A stretch of 64,000 nucleotides of DNA, from positions 1,302,001 through 1,366,000 of the forward strand of contig NZ_CP062500.1 of NCBI RefSeq assembly GCF_014879975.1, in the 5' to 3' direction. The notes beneath the pieces were generated by a model. It made no database searches, was not told the origin of the DNA, and saw nothing but the letters and a program-made list of their open reading frames with translations. Below, piece by piece: positions 57,001 to 64,000 of the stretch. The translations under genes were made by a program, and so were the position numbers. Position 1 is the stretch's first letter; each line of letters opens with the position of its first letter. This stretch comes from Vibrio bathopelagicus (lineage in GTDB: Bacteria; Pseudomonadota; Gammaproteobacteria; Enterobacterales; Vibrionaceae).

Positions 57001-57837
57001 GGTATTGGTGATAGTGATGGTCAGGGTATGAACATGCAAGAAACCTTGGTCATCGATTTCACCAACAATCCACTTGAAGTCGTCCAATTTGGTCTCGATG
57101 GTATGGGTGGATCGTTCAATACCAATAGCAGTGTGTATGTAGAGGTACTTTACATATTTGCTGACGGTACAACCCAAACCGAGCAGTATCAAAAAGATGA
57201 AGGTGATACTGGTCATGATCAGATTCTTTACGAATTCAGCTATTCTTCGCCAAGTAATCCGATCGTTGGAATGGAACTTTCTTCTTCGGGTGGTAACTGG
57301 GAGCTGCGTTACGTGCAAGGTAATGAAGCTGTCACAGATGACCCGCAGTTTGATTATGTTGCAGTCGATTCAAATGGAGCTGAAAGTAGTGTAGAAACGG
57401 TCACTGTTGATATTGAAGAGCCGCAACAATATAACGTGATCAGTGCTGCAAGCAACGAGCCTCTATTTGCTGGTTCTGGCAATGACCTACTCATTGGTGA
57501 TAGTGATGACAACATTTTTACTTGGTTAGACTCCGCGCTCGATAACGGGACAGATATCATTAAGGACTTTGAGCTTTATACTAACGGTTCTGGTGATTTA
57601 ATTGACCTCAATGATTTAATTGAAGACCCACAAGACGAAACTCAAATGGCAGAGTTGCTTGATATGATTGAAGTCTCAGTCGATGGTGAAGACATCGCTT
57701 TGTCTATTCCAATCAATGGCGGAGGCGACGTCCAAACGATCGTGGTAGAAGGGATTGCTACGGAAGTAGGCGCTTCGGTTGATCTTGGTAGTGATCTCGC
57801 GATTTTAGGAGAACTTATCAAAAACGATGCAGCCTAG
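54022..57837 (+). CDS. LapA-like type I secreted adhesin with VCBS repeats
   Basis: The ATG at 54022 begins MDMGNINLN and a retention-module-like N-terminus (SGSVVLDAQGQVRRLSPGE), so the longer frame from 53893 is not used. 1,271 residues. The order is: retention module (1-about 95), di-alanine motif TAAG (96-99), linker, one degenerate and then five near-identical VCBS domains of 119 residues (to about 840), and an acidic domain (about 850-1140). The end has one RTX nonapeptide-like segment (GSGNDLLIGDSDDN) and a VCA0849-type type I secretion signal (IIKDFEL, DLIDLNDLI, ILGELIKN). In known LapA systems a retention module plugs TolC until LapG cuts at TAAG when c-di-GMP falls. Small for the class. 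Confidence 0.88.
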   Translation: MDMGNINLNILGLASGSVVLDAQGQVRRLSPGEQPAASDVIISFDTSEDSVPSVSARFVDNLGQQNVLDTDDAIAQVQRAIEEGFDPTELGEEFDTAAGEQGSSLTNSGRIERTGAETQAATNFETDGFESQGLSETQSIALFDIIAFALISGETNVIEFEQDEPIETGGTLTIEEPDVVFIAKDVEGDNGLGTFVVNEDGTWTFVANSPYDELADGEQIQDTTTVQTSDGGEQVITVTIIGTDDAAVATDDTGSVTEDIDVDEITNQLVTSGQIVITDVDSDTPTFSADGEFNLVGSTNESQLGVLSIDPDGAWTYVVNNDDVQYLDDDEFVTEVYTVTADDGTTSEVTITINGADDPSDITVGEGDSDTGEVTEDVDVDQESNNLTTSGTLTITDVDDNDVAAFEPDGTFNPEGSTNDTALGVLTITDDGSWTYVVNNDDVQYLDDDEFVTEVYTVTAIDGTTSEVTITINGADDPSEITVGEGDSDMGEVTEDVDVDPESNDLMTSGTLTITDVDANDVAAFEPNGTFNPDGSTNDTALGMLTITDDGEWTYVVDNDDVQYLDDDEFVTEVYTVNAIDGTTSEVTITINGADDPSEITVGEGDSDMGEVTEDVDVDPESNDLMTSGTLTITDVDASDVAAFEPNGTFNPEGSTNETALGMLTVTDDGEWTYAVDNDDVQYLDDDEFVTEVYTVTAIDGTTSEVTITINGADDPSEITVGEGDSDVGEVTEDVDVDPDTNELSASGTLTITDVDTSDMPAFKPNGVFTPIGSTYALALGVLTITPEGAWSYVVDNDAVQYLNDDDTVIERYVVTAIDGVEHVVEITINGVNDAPEATSFTVINDEDAIIPILFDSEDGGMPDYISDLEDDHDDIPLNIRIESLPTSGSLLYKDENGITREIVQSDVDNGVLFVPNNISFVAGPGEMFEMGFSGDPEDMPDLVDGFYNWGVAVSPTERLITLANGNTITISVEDNNDKPLQQYQGEQPHVGYGIGDSDGQGMNMQETLVIDFTNNPLEVVQFGLDGMGGSFNTNSSVYVEVLYIFADGTTQTEQYQKDEGDTGHDQILYEFSYSSPSNPIVGMELSSSGGNWELRYVQGNEAVTDDPQFDYVAVDSNGAESSVETVTVDIEEPQQYNVISAASNEPLFAGSGNDLLIGDSDDNIFTWLDSALDNGTDIIKDFELYTNGSGDLIDLNDLIEDPQDETQMAELLDMIEVSVDGEDIALSIPINGGGDVQTIVVEGIATEVGASVDLGSDLAILGELIKNDAA
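54781..56540 (+). repeat. Five tandem VCBS-coding repeats, 357-bp period
   Basis: Units starting at 54781, 55135, 55492, 55849 and 56206 (each at the codons for G-x-VTED) are spaced 354, 357, 357 and 357 bp. Units 2-4 are very similar at DNA level. Unit 5 is decayed in its second half. Copy number is likely to vary between strains and may collapse in short-read assemblies. Confidence 0.9.
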
Positions 57838-57873
57838 TCGGTATCGTGAAGTGCTCTATGGCTTAACGTAATG

Positions 57874-57903
57874 AAAGCCCTCGGTTTCGGGGGCTTTTTT
57901 TTT
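57874..57903 (+). terminator. Intrinsic terminator of the adhesin gene
   Basis: AAAGCCCTCG pairs with CGGGGGCTTT around GTTT, followed by nine T. Confidence 0.88.
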
Positions 57904-57942
57904 GTTCAGGAGTAGCCGAAGAAAAGTTGCTGAATCATAGGT

Positions 57943-57973
57943 AAAAAAAAGCCCAAACCAACACGGTTTGGGC
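57943..57973 (-). terminator. Orphan reverse-strand intrinsic terminator
   Basis: Read on the reverse strand, GCCCAAACC-GTGTT-GGTTTGGGC is a perfect 9-bp stem followed by eight T. No reverse-strand protein gene lies upstream of it for many kilobases. Confidence 0.78.
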
Positions 57974-58090
57974 GGATACAAGTATAGGAGTTAATAAGGA
58001 AAATGCAGTAATTAAGAAAGCAGGGGAGAGACAAGTTTGACGGCCTGTTAAACTTCTAAATACTCTGTTTTCTACTTAATTTATGACCCT
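57943..58090 (-). ncRNA. Candidate small RNA ending at the orphan terminator
   Basis: The 300 bp between the orphan reverse terminator and psrA holds no credible frame. A transcript of roughly 100-150 bases ending at 57943 would contain a near-perfect small hairpin (GTTTAAC/GTCAAAC, about 58036-58054) and U-rich single-stranded stretches, as in Hfq-bound RNAs. The 5' end and promoter are not clear; the limit given is a guess. Confidence 0.28.
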
Positions 58091-58180
58091 CCATTTCTAT
58101 TTCAGTTCCAAGAAAATTCATTAATTTTTCCTTTTTTTGTAAACATGCATCGATTCAATCGGTTAGTGAATAAAGCGATT

Positions 58181-58197
58181 AACTGGTACGACCAATT
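58181..58197. promoter_or_regulatory. FadR-type operator
   Basis: AACTGGTACGACCAATT carries the core TGGTACGACCA of known FadR sites such as that of E. coli fadB. It lies about 85 bp before psrA. Confidence 0.7.
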
Positions 58198-58250
58198 TGT
58201 GAAAATGTGATGTTGCTTGCTTGTTAAATAAATGTACTAGGCGTATATTT

Positions 58251-58264
58251 CAAACAGTTGTTTA
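58251..58264. promoter_or_regulatory. PsrA-type operator
   Basis: CAAAC-AGTT-GTTTA matches the PsrA pattern (G/C)AAAC-N2-4-GTTT described in Pseudomonas. It lies 16 bp before the psrA ATG, where bound protein would block its own promoter or start. Confidence 0.6.
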
Positions 58265-58279
58265 ATACGAGTGATTGAA

Positions 58280-58909
58280 ATGGCACCAAGAAGTACAACC
58301 AAAGACAAAATCTTAGATGTGGCTGAAGGCTTATTTGCTGAGCACGGTTTTAATGACACCTCTTTACGCACGATTACGAGTAAAGCGAATGTCAACTTAG
58401 CTTCAGTGAACTACCACTTTGGCGATAAGAAGACTCTGGTTCGTGCGGTACTCAATCGATACTTAGAAGCATTTATGCCTGCACTGCAAGACGCTTTAGT
58501 GAACTTAAACTTGAACGAAACGTATTCTATGAGTGATGTGTTTGAGTCTTTAAGACAGCCGCTAAGAGCACTGAATGATGTAAGGCCAAATGGTACGAGT
58601 CGATTTATGTTACTCATCGGTCGAGGTTATACGGATGTGCAAGGTCACTTGCGTTGGTTCATTACAACTCGCTACAGCGAAGTACTGACTCTATTTACCA
58701 GCTCAGTGATGAAAGCCAACCCGAACCTCACTCAAGAACAGTTATTTTGGCGATTGCACTTCACCCTAGGGACTTGTGTCTTCACCATGGCATCTAGCCA
58801 GGCTCTGATAGAAATTGCAGAGAATGACTATGACAGAAAGATAGATGCAAAGGCAGTGGTCGATATTCTCATTCCATATTTGGCCGCTGGCATGTCAGCA
58901 AAAGAATAA
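58280..58909 (+). CDS. psrA: TetR-family fatty-acid-responsive regulator PsrA
   Basis: The ATG at 58280 gives MAPRSTTKDKILDVAEGLFAEHG; a GTG three codons earlier is possible. 209 residues. The TetR HTH (SLRTITSKANVNLASVNYHF) is close to Pseudomonas PsrA, and the C-terminal ligand domain has the PsrA-type hydrophobic core. PsrA represses beta-oxidation genes and its own gene until long-chain fatty acid or acyl-CoA binds. It precedes fadE by 55 bp and shares its upstream FadR and PsrA sites. Confidence 0.85.
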   Translation: MAPRSTTKDKILDVAEGLFAEHGFNDTSLRTITSKANVNLASVNYHFGDKKTLVRAVLNRYLEAFMPALQDALVNLNLNETYSMSDVFESLRQPLRALNDVRPNGTSRFMLLIGRGYTDVQGHLRWFITTRYSEVLTLFTSSVMKANPNLTQEQLFWRLHFTLGTCVFTMASSQALIEIAENDYDRKIDAKAVVDILIPYLAAGMSAKE

Positions 58910-58964
58910 AACAATAAAAAGCAAAATATTCACAAACAATATAGTGAACAAAAGGATCTGAACT

Positions 58965-61247
58965 ATGAGCTCTCTAAGACAAAAATGGGTAAGTGACCCA
59001 GCTTTTAAACTCTTTAAAAAAGTACTACCACCACTATCTAGCACCGAGAAAGAAGCGATGGAAGCGGGTAGCGTGTGGTGGGACGGAGAGCTGTTTTCTG
59101 GTAAACCAGATTTCACTAAGCTTCACCAGTACCCAAAACCTCAGCTGACAGCAGAAGAGCAATCGTTCATGGATAATGAACTTGAAACTTTGCTCGCTAT
59201 GCTTGATGACCATAAAATTGTGAAAGAAGACCGAGACCTTCCTGAAGAAGTATGGAACTTCTTACGCAAAGAGCGTTTCTTTTCGCTAATTATTGCGAAA
59301 GGGTACGGTGGTCGTGAATTTTCAGCACACGCCAACTCTACCATCGTAACTAAGATTGCAACTCGTAGTATCAGTACTGCGGTTTCGGTAATGGTTCCAA
59401 ACTCTCTTGGTCCAGGTGAGCTGTTGTCTCACTACGGTACTCAAGATCAAAAAGACTACTGGCTACCACGTCTTGCTGACGGTACCGATATCCCATGTTT
59501 CGCATTAACAGGCCCTGAAGCCGGCTCTGATGCGGGTGGTATCCCTGATGTCGGTACAGTGTGTATGGGCATGCACGAAGGTAAAGAGACACTAGGCATC
59601 AAGCTTAACTGGAACAAGCGCTACATTACGCTAGCACCAGTGGCGACTGTACTTGGTCTGGCTTTCAAACTTCACGATCCAGAAAAGTTACTTGGTGACA
59701 AAGAAGACATTGGTATCACGTGTGCACTAATCCCAGCTGACCACGAAGGTGTTGTAATTGGTGAGCGTCATGATCCACTTGGTCTTGCGTTTATGAATGG
59801 TCCAACACGCGGTCATGATGTATTTATCCCAATGGAATGGCTAATCGGTGGTGCAGATTACGCAGGTAAAGGCTGGCGTATGCTGGTGGAATGTCTGTCT
59901 GCAGGTCGTGGTATCTCATTACCAGCACTTGGCACTGCGATGGGCCACCTAACTGCAAAAACGACTGGCGCATACGCTTATGTTCGTAAGCAGTTCGGTA
60001 TGTCGATTGGTAAATTTGAAGGTGTTGCCGAGAGCTTAGGCCGTATTGGTGGCTTAACGTATCTATTAGAAGCAACTCGTACACTGACAACCACTTCACT
60101 CGATATGAAAGAGAAGCCGGGTATCGTAACGGCTATCGCGAAGTATCACATGACAGAGATGGCACGTACCATTCTGAATGATTCAATGGACATCCATTCA
60201 GGTCGTGCAATTCAAGATGGCCCAATGAACTACTTGGCTGCGCCTTACCTAGGTATTCCAGTTGCTATTACAGTAGAAGGTGCGAACATCCTAACTCGTA
60301 ACCTGATGATCTTCGGTCAAGGTGCGACACGTTGTCACCCATACGTATTGAGCGAAATGGAAGCGGCAGCGAACCCAGATGAGAAGCAAGGTGCAAAAGA
60401 CTTTGATAGCTTGTTGTTCAAGCACATCTCACACGCGACTAAAAACACGTTCGGTGCTTTTGGTGCGGCACTAACTGGCTCTAAGTTCATTAAAGCCGAC
60501 ATGAGTGGCCCAACTAAGCCGTACTACCAAGATCTGACTCGTTTGAGCCGTGCACTTGCAGTCAGTGCGGATTTCGCAATGCTGACGCTAGGTGGCGAAC
60601 TGAAACGTAAAGAGCTTATCTCTGCACGTTTGGGTGATGGTCTAAGTTACCTATACATGGCTTCTGCTGCACTTAAAAAGTATGAAGATGAAGGTCGTCA
60701 ACAAGCTGACCTAGACTATGTACACTACGCGGTTCAACACTGTTTCCACAATGCAGCTAAGTCGCTACAAGAAGCGTACAGAAACTTCCCGAACAAGATG
60801 GTTGGGAAAGTGCTTAAAGGGTTAGTCTTCCCTGTTGGTAACCACTTCGAAAAACCAAGTGATAACCTAACAGTTCAACTAGCAGAAAGCTTGATGACTC
60901 CGGGGGCACATCGTGAACGTCTGACTCACCTTTGTTACATCGGTAAAGAGGAAGATGATAGTGTCGGCCTTATGGAGAACGCTTTCAATGCGATGTACAG
61001 CATCAAGCCACTAGAGCGTAAGATCTTCAAAGCAGTGAAAGAAGGTAAAGTGGCTCGTAAAGGCTTGCTGGCAGATAAACTGGCTCAAGCACTTGCTGCA
61101 GATGTTCTGACGCAAGAAGAAGTCGACCAAATTGTTGCTGCTGATAAACTTCGTTACACAGCGATTCAAGTTGACCACTTCAGTCATGACTTTAGTGAAA
61201 CTTTGACGCGAAAAGAGTTAAAACCTAAGCTAAATAGCGTTGCTTAG
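58965..61247 (+). CDS. fadE: Acyl-CoA dehydrogenase FadE
   Basis: 760 residues with AAAGGATC before the ATG. Unlike E. coli FadE it has little N-terminal membrane segment. The core acyl-CoA dehydrogenase fold shows PCFALTGPEAGSDAGG (FAD and substrate loop), WNKRYITLAPVATVLGLAF, and GPMNYLAAPYLGIPVAITVEGANILTRNLMIF-type catalytic context with Glu in VEGAN. The long C-terminal DUF1974 domain (from about 480) is present. It catalyses the first step of fatty-acid beta-oxidation. Probably co-transcribed with psrA. Confidence 0.93.
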   Translation: MSSLRQKWVSDPAFKLFKKVLPPLSSTEKEAMEAGSVWWDGELFSGKPDFTKLHQYPKPQLTAEEQSFMDNELETLLAMLDDHKIVKEDRDLPEEVWNFLRKERFFSLIIAKGYGGREFSAHANSTIVTKIATRSISTAVSVMVPNSLGPGELLSHYGTQDQKDYWLPRLADGTDIPCFALTGPEAGSDAGGIPDVGTVCMGMHEGKETLGIKLNWNKRYITLAPVATVLGLAFKLHDPEKLLGDKEDIGITCALIPADHEGVVIGERHDPLGLAFMNGPTRGHDVFIPMEWLIGGADYAGKGWRMLVECLSAGRGISLPALGTAMGHLTAKTTGAYAYVRKQFGMSIGKFEGVAESLGRIGGLTYLLEATRTLTTTSLDMKEKPGIVTAIAKYHMTEMARTILNDSMDIHSGRAIQDGPMNYLAAPYLGIPVAITVEGANILTRNLMIFGQGATRCHPYVLSEMEAAANPDEKQGAKDFDSLLFKHISHATKNTFGAFGAALTGSKFIKADMSGPTKPYYQDLTRLSRALAVSADFAMLTLGGELKRKELISARLGDGLSYLYMASAALKKYEDEGRQQADLDYVHYAVQHCFHNAAKSLQEAYRNFPNKMVGKVLKGLVFPVGNHFEKPSDNLTVQLAESLMTPGAHRERLTHLCYIGKEEDDSVGLMENAFNAMYSIKPLERKIFKAVKEGKVARKGLLADKLAQALAADVLTQEEVDQIVAADKLRYTAIQVDHFSHDFSETLTRKELKPKLNSVA

Positions 61248-61261
61248 ATAAAGAAATGATT

Positions 61262-61288
61262 AAAGGCACCTAATAAGGTGCCTTTTTT
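61262..61288 (+). terminator. Intrinsic terminator of fadE
   Basis: AAAGGCACC-TAATAA-GGTGCCTTT followed by TTTG, 14 bp after the stop. Confidence 0.88.
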
Positions 61289-61456
61289 GTTTTTGTCGTA
61301 GAAGTCGCGATAGATGTGTTAACAAATGGTGACTTAGTCGGCAAATATCAGTTGAGTGCTCCAACCACTTGCATTTTCACCACATTTTTACAGAAATTAG
61401 ATGCCATTTGCGCACGAAACTCTTATCCTTAACCTGATTTTTTAAGGAAGTTGAAT

Positions 61457-62659
61457 ATGATCATCAAACCTCGAATTCGCGGATTCATCTGTACTACAAC
61501 ACATCCAGTCGGTTGTGAAGCTAATGTAAAAGAACAAATTGCTTACACAAAAGCTCAAGGCCCAATCGCAAACGCACCTAAACGTGTACTAGTTGTTGGC
61601 TCTTCAAGTGGCTACGGCTTGTCTTCACGTATTGCGGCAGCATTTGGTGGCGGCGCTTCTACTATCGGTGTTTTCTTCGAGAAAGCCGGTACTGAGAAAA
61701 AAACTGGCACAGCTGGTTTTTACAACTCAGCAGCGTTCGACAAGCTAGCTAAAGAAGAAGGCCTGTATTCAAAAAGCCTTAACGGCGATGCTTTCTCTAA
61801 CGAAGCAAAACAGAAAACAATTGACCTGATCAAAGAAGATCTAGGCCAAATCGATATGGTTGTGTACTCACTGGCGTCTCCAGTGCGTAAAATGCCAGAG
61901 ACTGGCGAAGTAATTCGTTCAGCTCTTAAGCCTATCGGCGAAACGTACACATCGACAGCTGTAGATACAAACAAAGATGCGATCATCGAAGCAAGCGTTG
62001 AGCCTGCTACTGAAGAAGAGATCAAAGACACTGTTACTGTAATGGGCGGTGAAGATTGGGAACTTTGGATCAACGCACTTTCTGAAGCGGGTGTTCTAGC
62101 TGACGGTTGTAAGACTGTTGCTTACAGCTACATCGGTACAGAACTAACGTGGCCAATCTACTGGGATGGCGCGCTAGGTAAAGCTAAGATGGATCTAGAT
62201 CGTGCAGCGTCAGCGCTAAACGAAAAACTAGGTCAAACTGGCGGTACTGCAAACGTTGCTGTTCTTAAGTCTGTTGTGACTCAAGCAAGTTCTGCGATTC
62301 CTGTTATGCCTCTTTACATCGCGATGGTGTTCAAGAAGATGCGTGAAGAAGGTATTCACGAAGGTTGTATGGAACAGATCTTCCGTATGTTCAGCCAGCG
62401 TCTATACAAAGAAGATGGCAGCGCAGCAGAAGTGGATGAAGTGAACCGTCTACGTCTAGACGACCTAGAACTTCGTGACGACATTCAAGAGCATTGTCGT
62501 AACCTATGGCCTCAAATCACAACTGAAAACCTAAAAGAACTGACTGACTACGTAGAGTACAAAGAAGAGTTCTTGAAGCTGTTCGGTTTCGGTGTTGAAG
62601 GTGTTGATTACGAAGCTGACGTTAACCCAGCTGTTGAATTTGATGTAGCTGACATCTAA
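61457..62659 (+). CDS. fabV: Trans-2-enoyl-ACP/CoA reductase FabV (NADH)
   Basis: The ATG at 61457 (AAGGAAG upstream) yields [20 protein letters not shown], the standard FabV start; a TTG two codons earlier is less likely. 400 residues. The Rossmann loop is [21 protein letters not shown]. The active site is the long Tyr-x8-Lys pair in [20 protein letters not shown]. FabV completes each round of fatty-acid elongation and is naturally resistant to triclosan. It has its own terminator and follows fadE, as in V. cholerae. Confidence 0.95.
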   Translation: MIIKPRIRGFICTTTHPVGCEANVKEQIAYTKAQGPIANAPKRVLVVGSSSGYGLSSRIAAAFGGGASTIGVFFEKAGTEKKTGTAGFYNSAAFDKLAKEEGLYSKSLNGDAFSNEAKQKTIDLIKEDLGQIDMVVYSLASPVRKMPETGEVIRSALKPIGETYTSTAVDTNKDAIIEASVEPATEEEIKDTVTVMGGEDWELWINALSEAGVLADGCKTVAYSYIGTELTWPIYWDGALGKAKMDLDRAASALNEKLGQTGGTANVAVLKSVVTQASSAIPVMPLYIAMVFKKMREEGIHEGCMEQIFRMFSQRLYKEDGSAAEVDEVNRLRLDDLELRDDIQEHCRNLWPQITTENLKELTDYVEYKEEFLKLFGFGVEGVDYEADVNPAVEFDVADI

Positions 62660-62681
62660 TTCAAACAATCGAATCAAAATG

Positions 62682-62714
62682 AAATAGGCGCTCAGTGAGC
62701 GCCTATTTTTTTTT
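62682..62714 (+). terminator. Intrinsic terminator of fabV
   Basis: AAATAGGCGCTCA and TGAGCGCCTATTT around a central G, followed by a run of T. Confidence 0.88.
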
Positions 62715-62830
62715 CTTAAAATTGATAGATATTTTTATTGATAGTACAAAGTGATTCTTTGCATTCATGTGACATGCTTTAAGAAGAATACGCGGTATGT
62801 TCTTAATAGATTTAAAATGAGATGTAACTT

Positions 62831-63571
62831 ATGTACAAAATTACTTTGGCGTTGTTAAACGCTGTTATTGCTTTTAGCAGTGTTGCCGATGAAAAGTCGA
62901 TTAAGCCTCTTCAATTTGAAGAAATTAAGCACAATGTATTTTTAGTTAAATCATATCGTGAGTTTGTCAATTTGCAGACTCCGGGCACTCCTGTAGTGCT
63001 CGATGCAAACTCGTTGATATATATCGATGGGAAGGATGTCTATCTAATTGATACACCATGGAATGCATCTAACATGCCTCAATTAATGGAGTGGATCGAA
63101 AGCAAGGGACTCACGTTAAAGAAGACAGTTTTTTCTCATTTTCATGAAGATCAAACGGGTGGCTTAGAGTACCTTCAACAACACAATTTCGAAACTTACG
63201 CTTCTGGTTTAACTAATCGTTTATTGAAACATGACAACAAAGAGCCGACGAACCATGAGTTCTCGGGCAATAGCTTCGTATTGTTGGAAAATAAAATTGA
63301 GGTTTTCTATCCGGGGGCCGGGCACTCCCAAGATAATGTTGTAGTTTGGATGCCGAAGGAGAAGGTTCTAGTTGGTGGCTGTCTTATGAGAGCGAATGAA
63401 GTGAATACTATTGGTTGGGTGGGTGATGCGGACATCAATAAATGGAGTCGGTCGGCACAAAAAGTGTTAGCTAAATACCCTCAAGCAGAACTTGTTGTTC
63501 CTGGGCATGGTAATGTTGGCAAAGGGACTAGCATTATTCGTCATACAGTCGAAATTGCGAATCAGCTATAA
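62831..63571 (+). CDS. Subclass B1 metallo-beta-lactamase, IMP-like
   Basis: 246 residues with a short signal peptide ending SSVA-DEK, so periplasmic. All B1 zinc ligands are present: HFHED (His116, His118, Asp120), His196 in GAGHSQDNVVVW, Cys221 in VGGCLMRA, and His263 in VVPGHGNVG. Stretches such as SHFHEDQTGGLEYL, YASGLTNRLLK and NKIEVFYPG line up closely with IMP enzymes, more than with VIM or NDM. A chromosomal, stand-alone gene without integron or IS next to it, so probably an intrinsic Vibrio enzyme. Carbapenem hydrolysis is expected from the family but not shown. Confidence 0.9.
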   Translation: MYKITLALLNAVIAFSSVADEKSIKPLQFEEIKHNVFLVKSYREFVNLQTPGTPVVLDANSLIYIDGKDVYLIDTPWNASNMPQLMEWIESKGLTLKKTVFSHFHEDQTGGLEYLQQHNFETYASGLTNRLLKHDNKEPTNHEFSGNSFVLLENKIEVFYPGAGHSQDNVVVWMPKEKVLVGGCLMRANEVNTIGWVGDADINKWSRSAQKVLAKYPQAELVVPGHGNVGKGTSIIRHTVEIANQL

Positions 63572-63621
63572 GCGAATAGTGGGCTAGACAAAAATCAAGG
63601 AAGCCACGCTGTTTCCAATAA

Positions 63622-63655
63622 AAATGCACTAACCCAAAGATGAATTAGTGCATTT
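63622..63655 (-). terminator. Terminator of the transporter gene at the right edge
   Basis: An 11-bp perfect stem (AAATGCACTAA) with a 12-base loop. The reverse strand continues into TTTATT, so it serves the reverse-strand transporter and possibly the convergent lactamase. Confidence 0.65.
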
Positions 63656-63693
63656 GAAATATTTAAGCTTGGCTGCTTTAAAAGCAGCAGCTA

Positions 63694-64000
63694 TTAACTA
63701 ATTATGATGATGAAAGTACCTGCTAAGGTCATCAATATATTGGCTATCGCGTACGTACCTGCGTAACCCAGAGCAGGGATAGTTGAGCGAGCGTGGTCAT
63801 TTACGATGTCCATCGCCGGGGCACAAGTTCGTGCGCCAATGATCGCACCAAACAACAGAGCTCGGTTCATCTTCAGCACATAAGCACCAACCAAGTAAGC
63901 AAAGAATACTGGCAGAACACTCACTACCAGTGCAATTCCGATCACTTGTGGTCCAACTTGGGTTAAGTGCTCAAATATCTTACCACCGGCGCTCAGACCG
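63694..64000 (-). CDS. C-terminal end of an AspT/YidE/YbjL-family transporter (partial)
   Basis: The frame is open to the window edge, so this is the last about 101 residues of a longer protein. Hydrophobic helices surround the highly conserved loop [18 protein letters not shown], typical of the second duplicated half of aspartate:alanine antiporter-like carriers (YidE, YbjL, AspT). The upstream residues ([15 protein letters not shown]) also fit. The GTG at 63945 is internal, not a start. Substrate not known. Confidence 0.82.
   Translation of the reverse strand, partial: GLSAGGKIFEHLTQVGPQVIGIALVVSVLPVFFAYLVGAYVLKMNRALLFGAIIGARTCAPAMDIVNDHARSTIPALGYAGTYAIANILMTLAGTFIIIIS

Overview
The window looks like part of chromosome 1 of a marine Vibrio, most likely close to the Splendidus clade. 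It is AT-rich. It carries the enterobacterial/vibrio neighbours rplY, radD, rsuA and bcr, a psrA-fadE-fabV fatty-acid block of the kind known in V. cholerae, a DUF2913 gene, and a LapA-type adhesin divergent from tolC. No rRNA, tRNA or CRISPR array was seen. All calls come from reading the sequence and from family knowledge; no database was searched.

Region 1 (about 1-25.5 kb) is an accessory, surface-oriented block. A LysR regulator and an HD-GYP c-di-GMP phosphodiesterase are followed by two tandem paralogous lipoproteins with Ig-like and invasin/lectin-like modules. Next is an unusual reverse-strand regulator gene: two tandem copies of an XRE protein fused in frame, the second copy frameshifted. 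Divergent from it is a three-gene forward cluster: a 3,503-residue exported protein with about 22 DUF11-like repeats, a 1,171-residue predicted outer-membrane beta-barrel protein, and a lipoprotein with two OmpA-type peptidoglycan-binding domains. I read this as one cell-surface assembly (giant fibre, outer-membrane partner, cell-wall anchor), and it is the best candidate here for an undescribed system. An intact IS3-family element sits directly behind the last gene, apparently between it and its terminator.

Region 2 (25.5-30 kb) holds small, mostly orphan genes: a two-helix membrane protein, a secreted metzincin-like metalloprotease, a type IV pilin-like protein, a GNAT acetyltransferase and a DUF1330-like protein. 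Region 3 (29.8-42.2 kb) is mostly core: ribosomal protein L25 (rplY), a GT2 glycosyltransferase with a DedA/LssY-type membrane protein, a VOC protein, a PepSY protein plus two-component system resembling Vibrio CarRS/VprAB, radD, rsuA, bcr, a DUF2913 protein and an SDR/DUF2867 protein.

Region 4 (42.4-51.6 kb) has a triheme cytochrome c peroxidase with a perfect FNR-type palindrome upstream, a MATE exporter, a translationally coupled AttEFGH-like ABC export operon, and nhaA. Region 5 (51.8-57.9 kb) is a type I secreted, LapA-like adhesin with five 357-bp VCBS repeats and a TAAG motif, divergent from a tolC-ompA pair. Region 6 (57.9-64 kb) is psrA-fadE-fabV, with visible FadR-like and PsrA-like operators and an orphan reverse-strand terminator that may end a small RNA. 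An IMP-like class B1 metallo-beta-lactamase and the end of an AspT/YidE/YbjL-family transporter close the window.

Two themes recur. One is surface attachment: three separate adhesin-type loci, an HD-GYP enzyme, and a LapA-type protein whose release is normally c-di-GMP controlled. The other is fatty-acid use under joint FadR/PsrA control.
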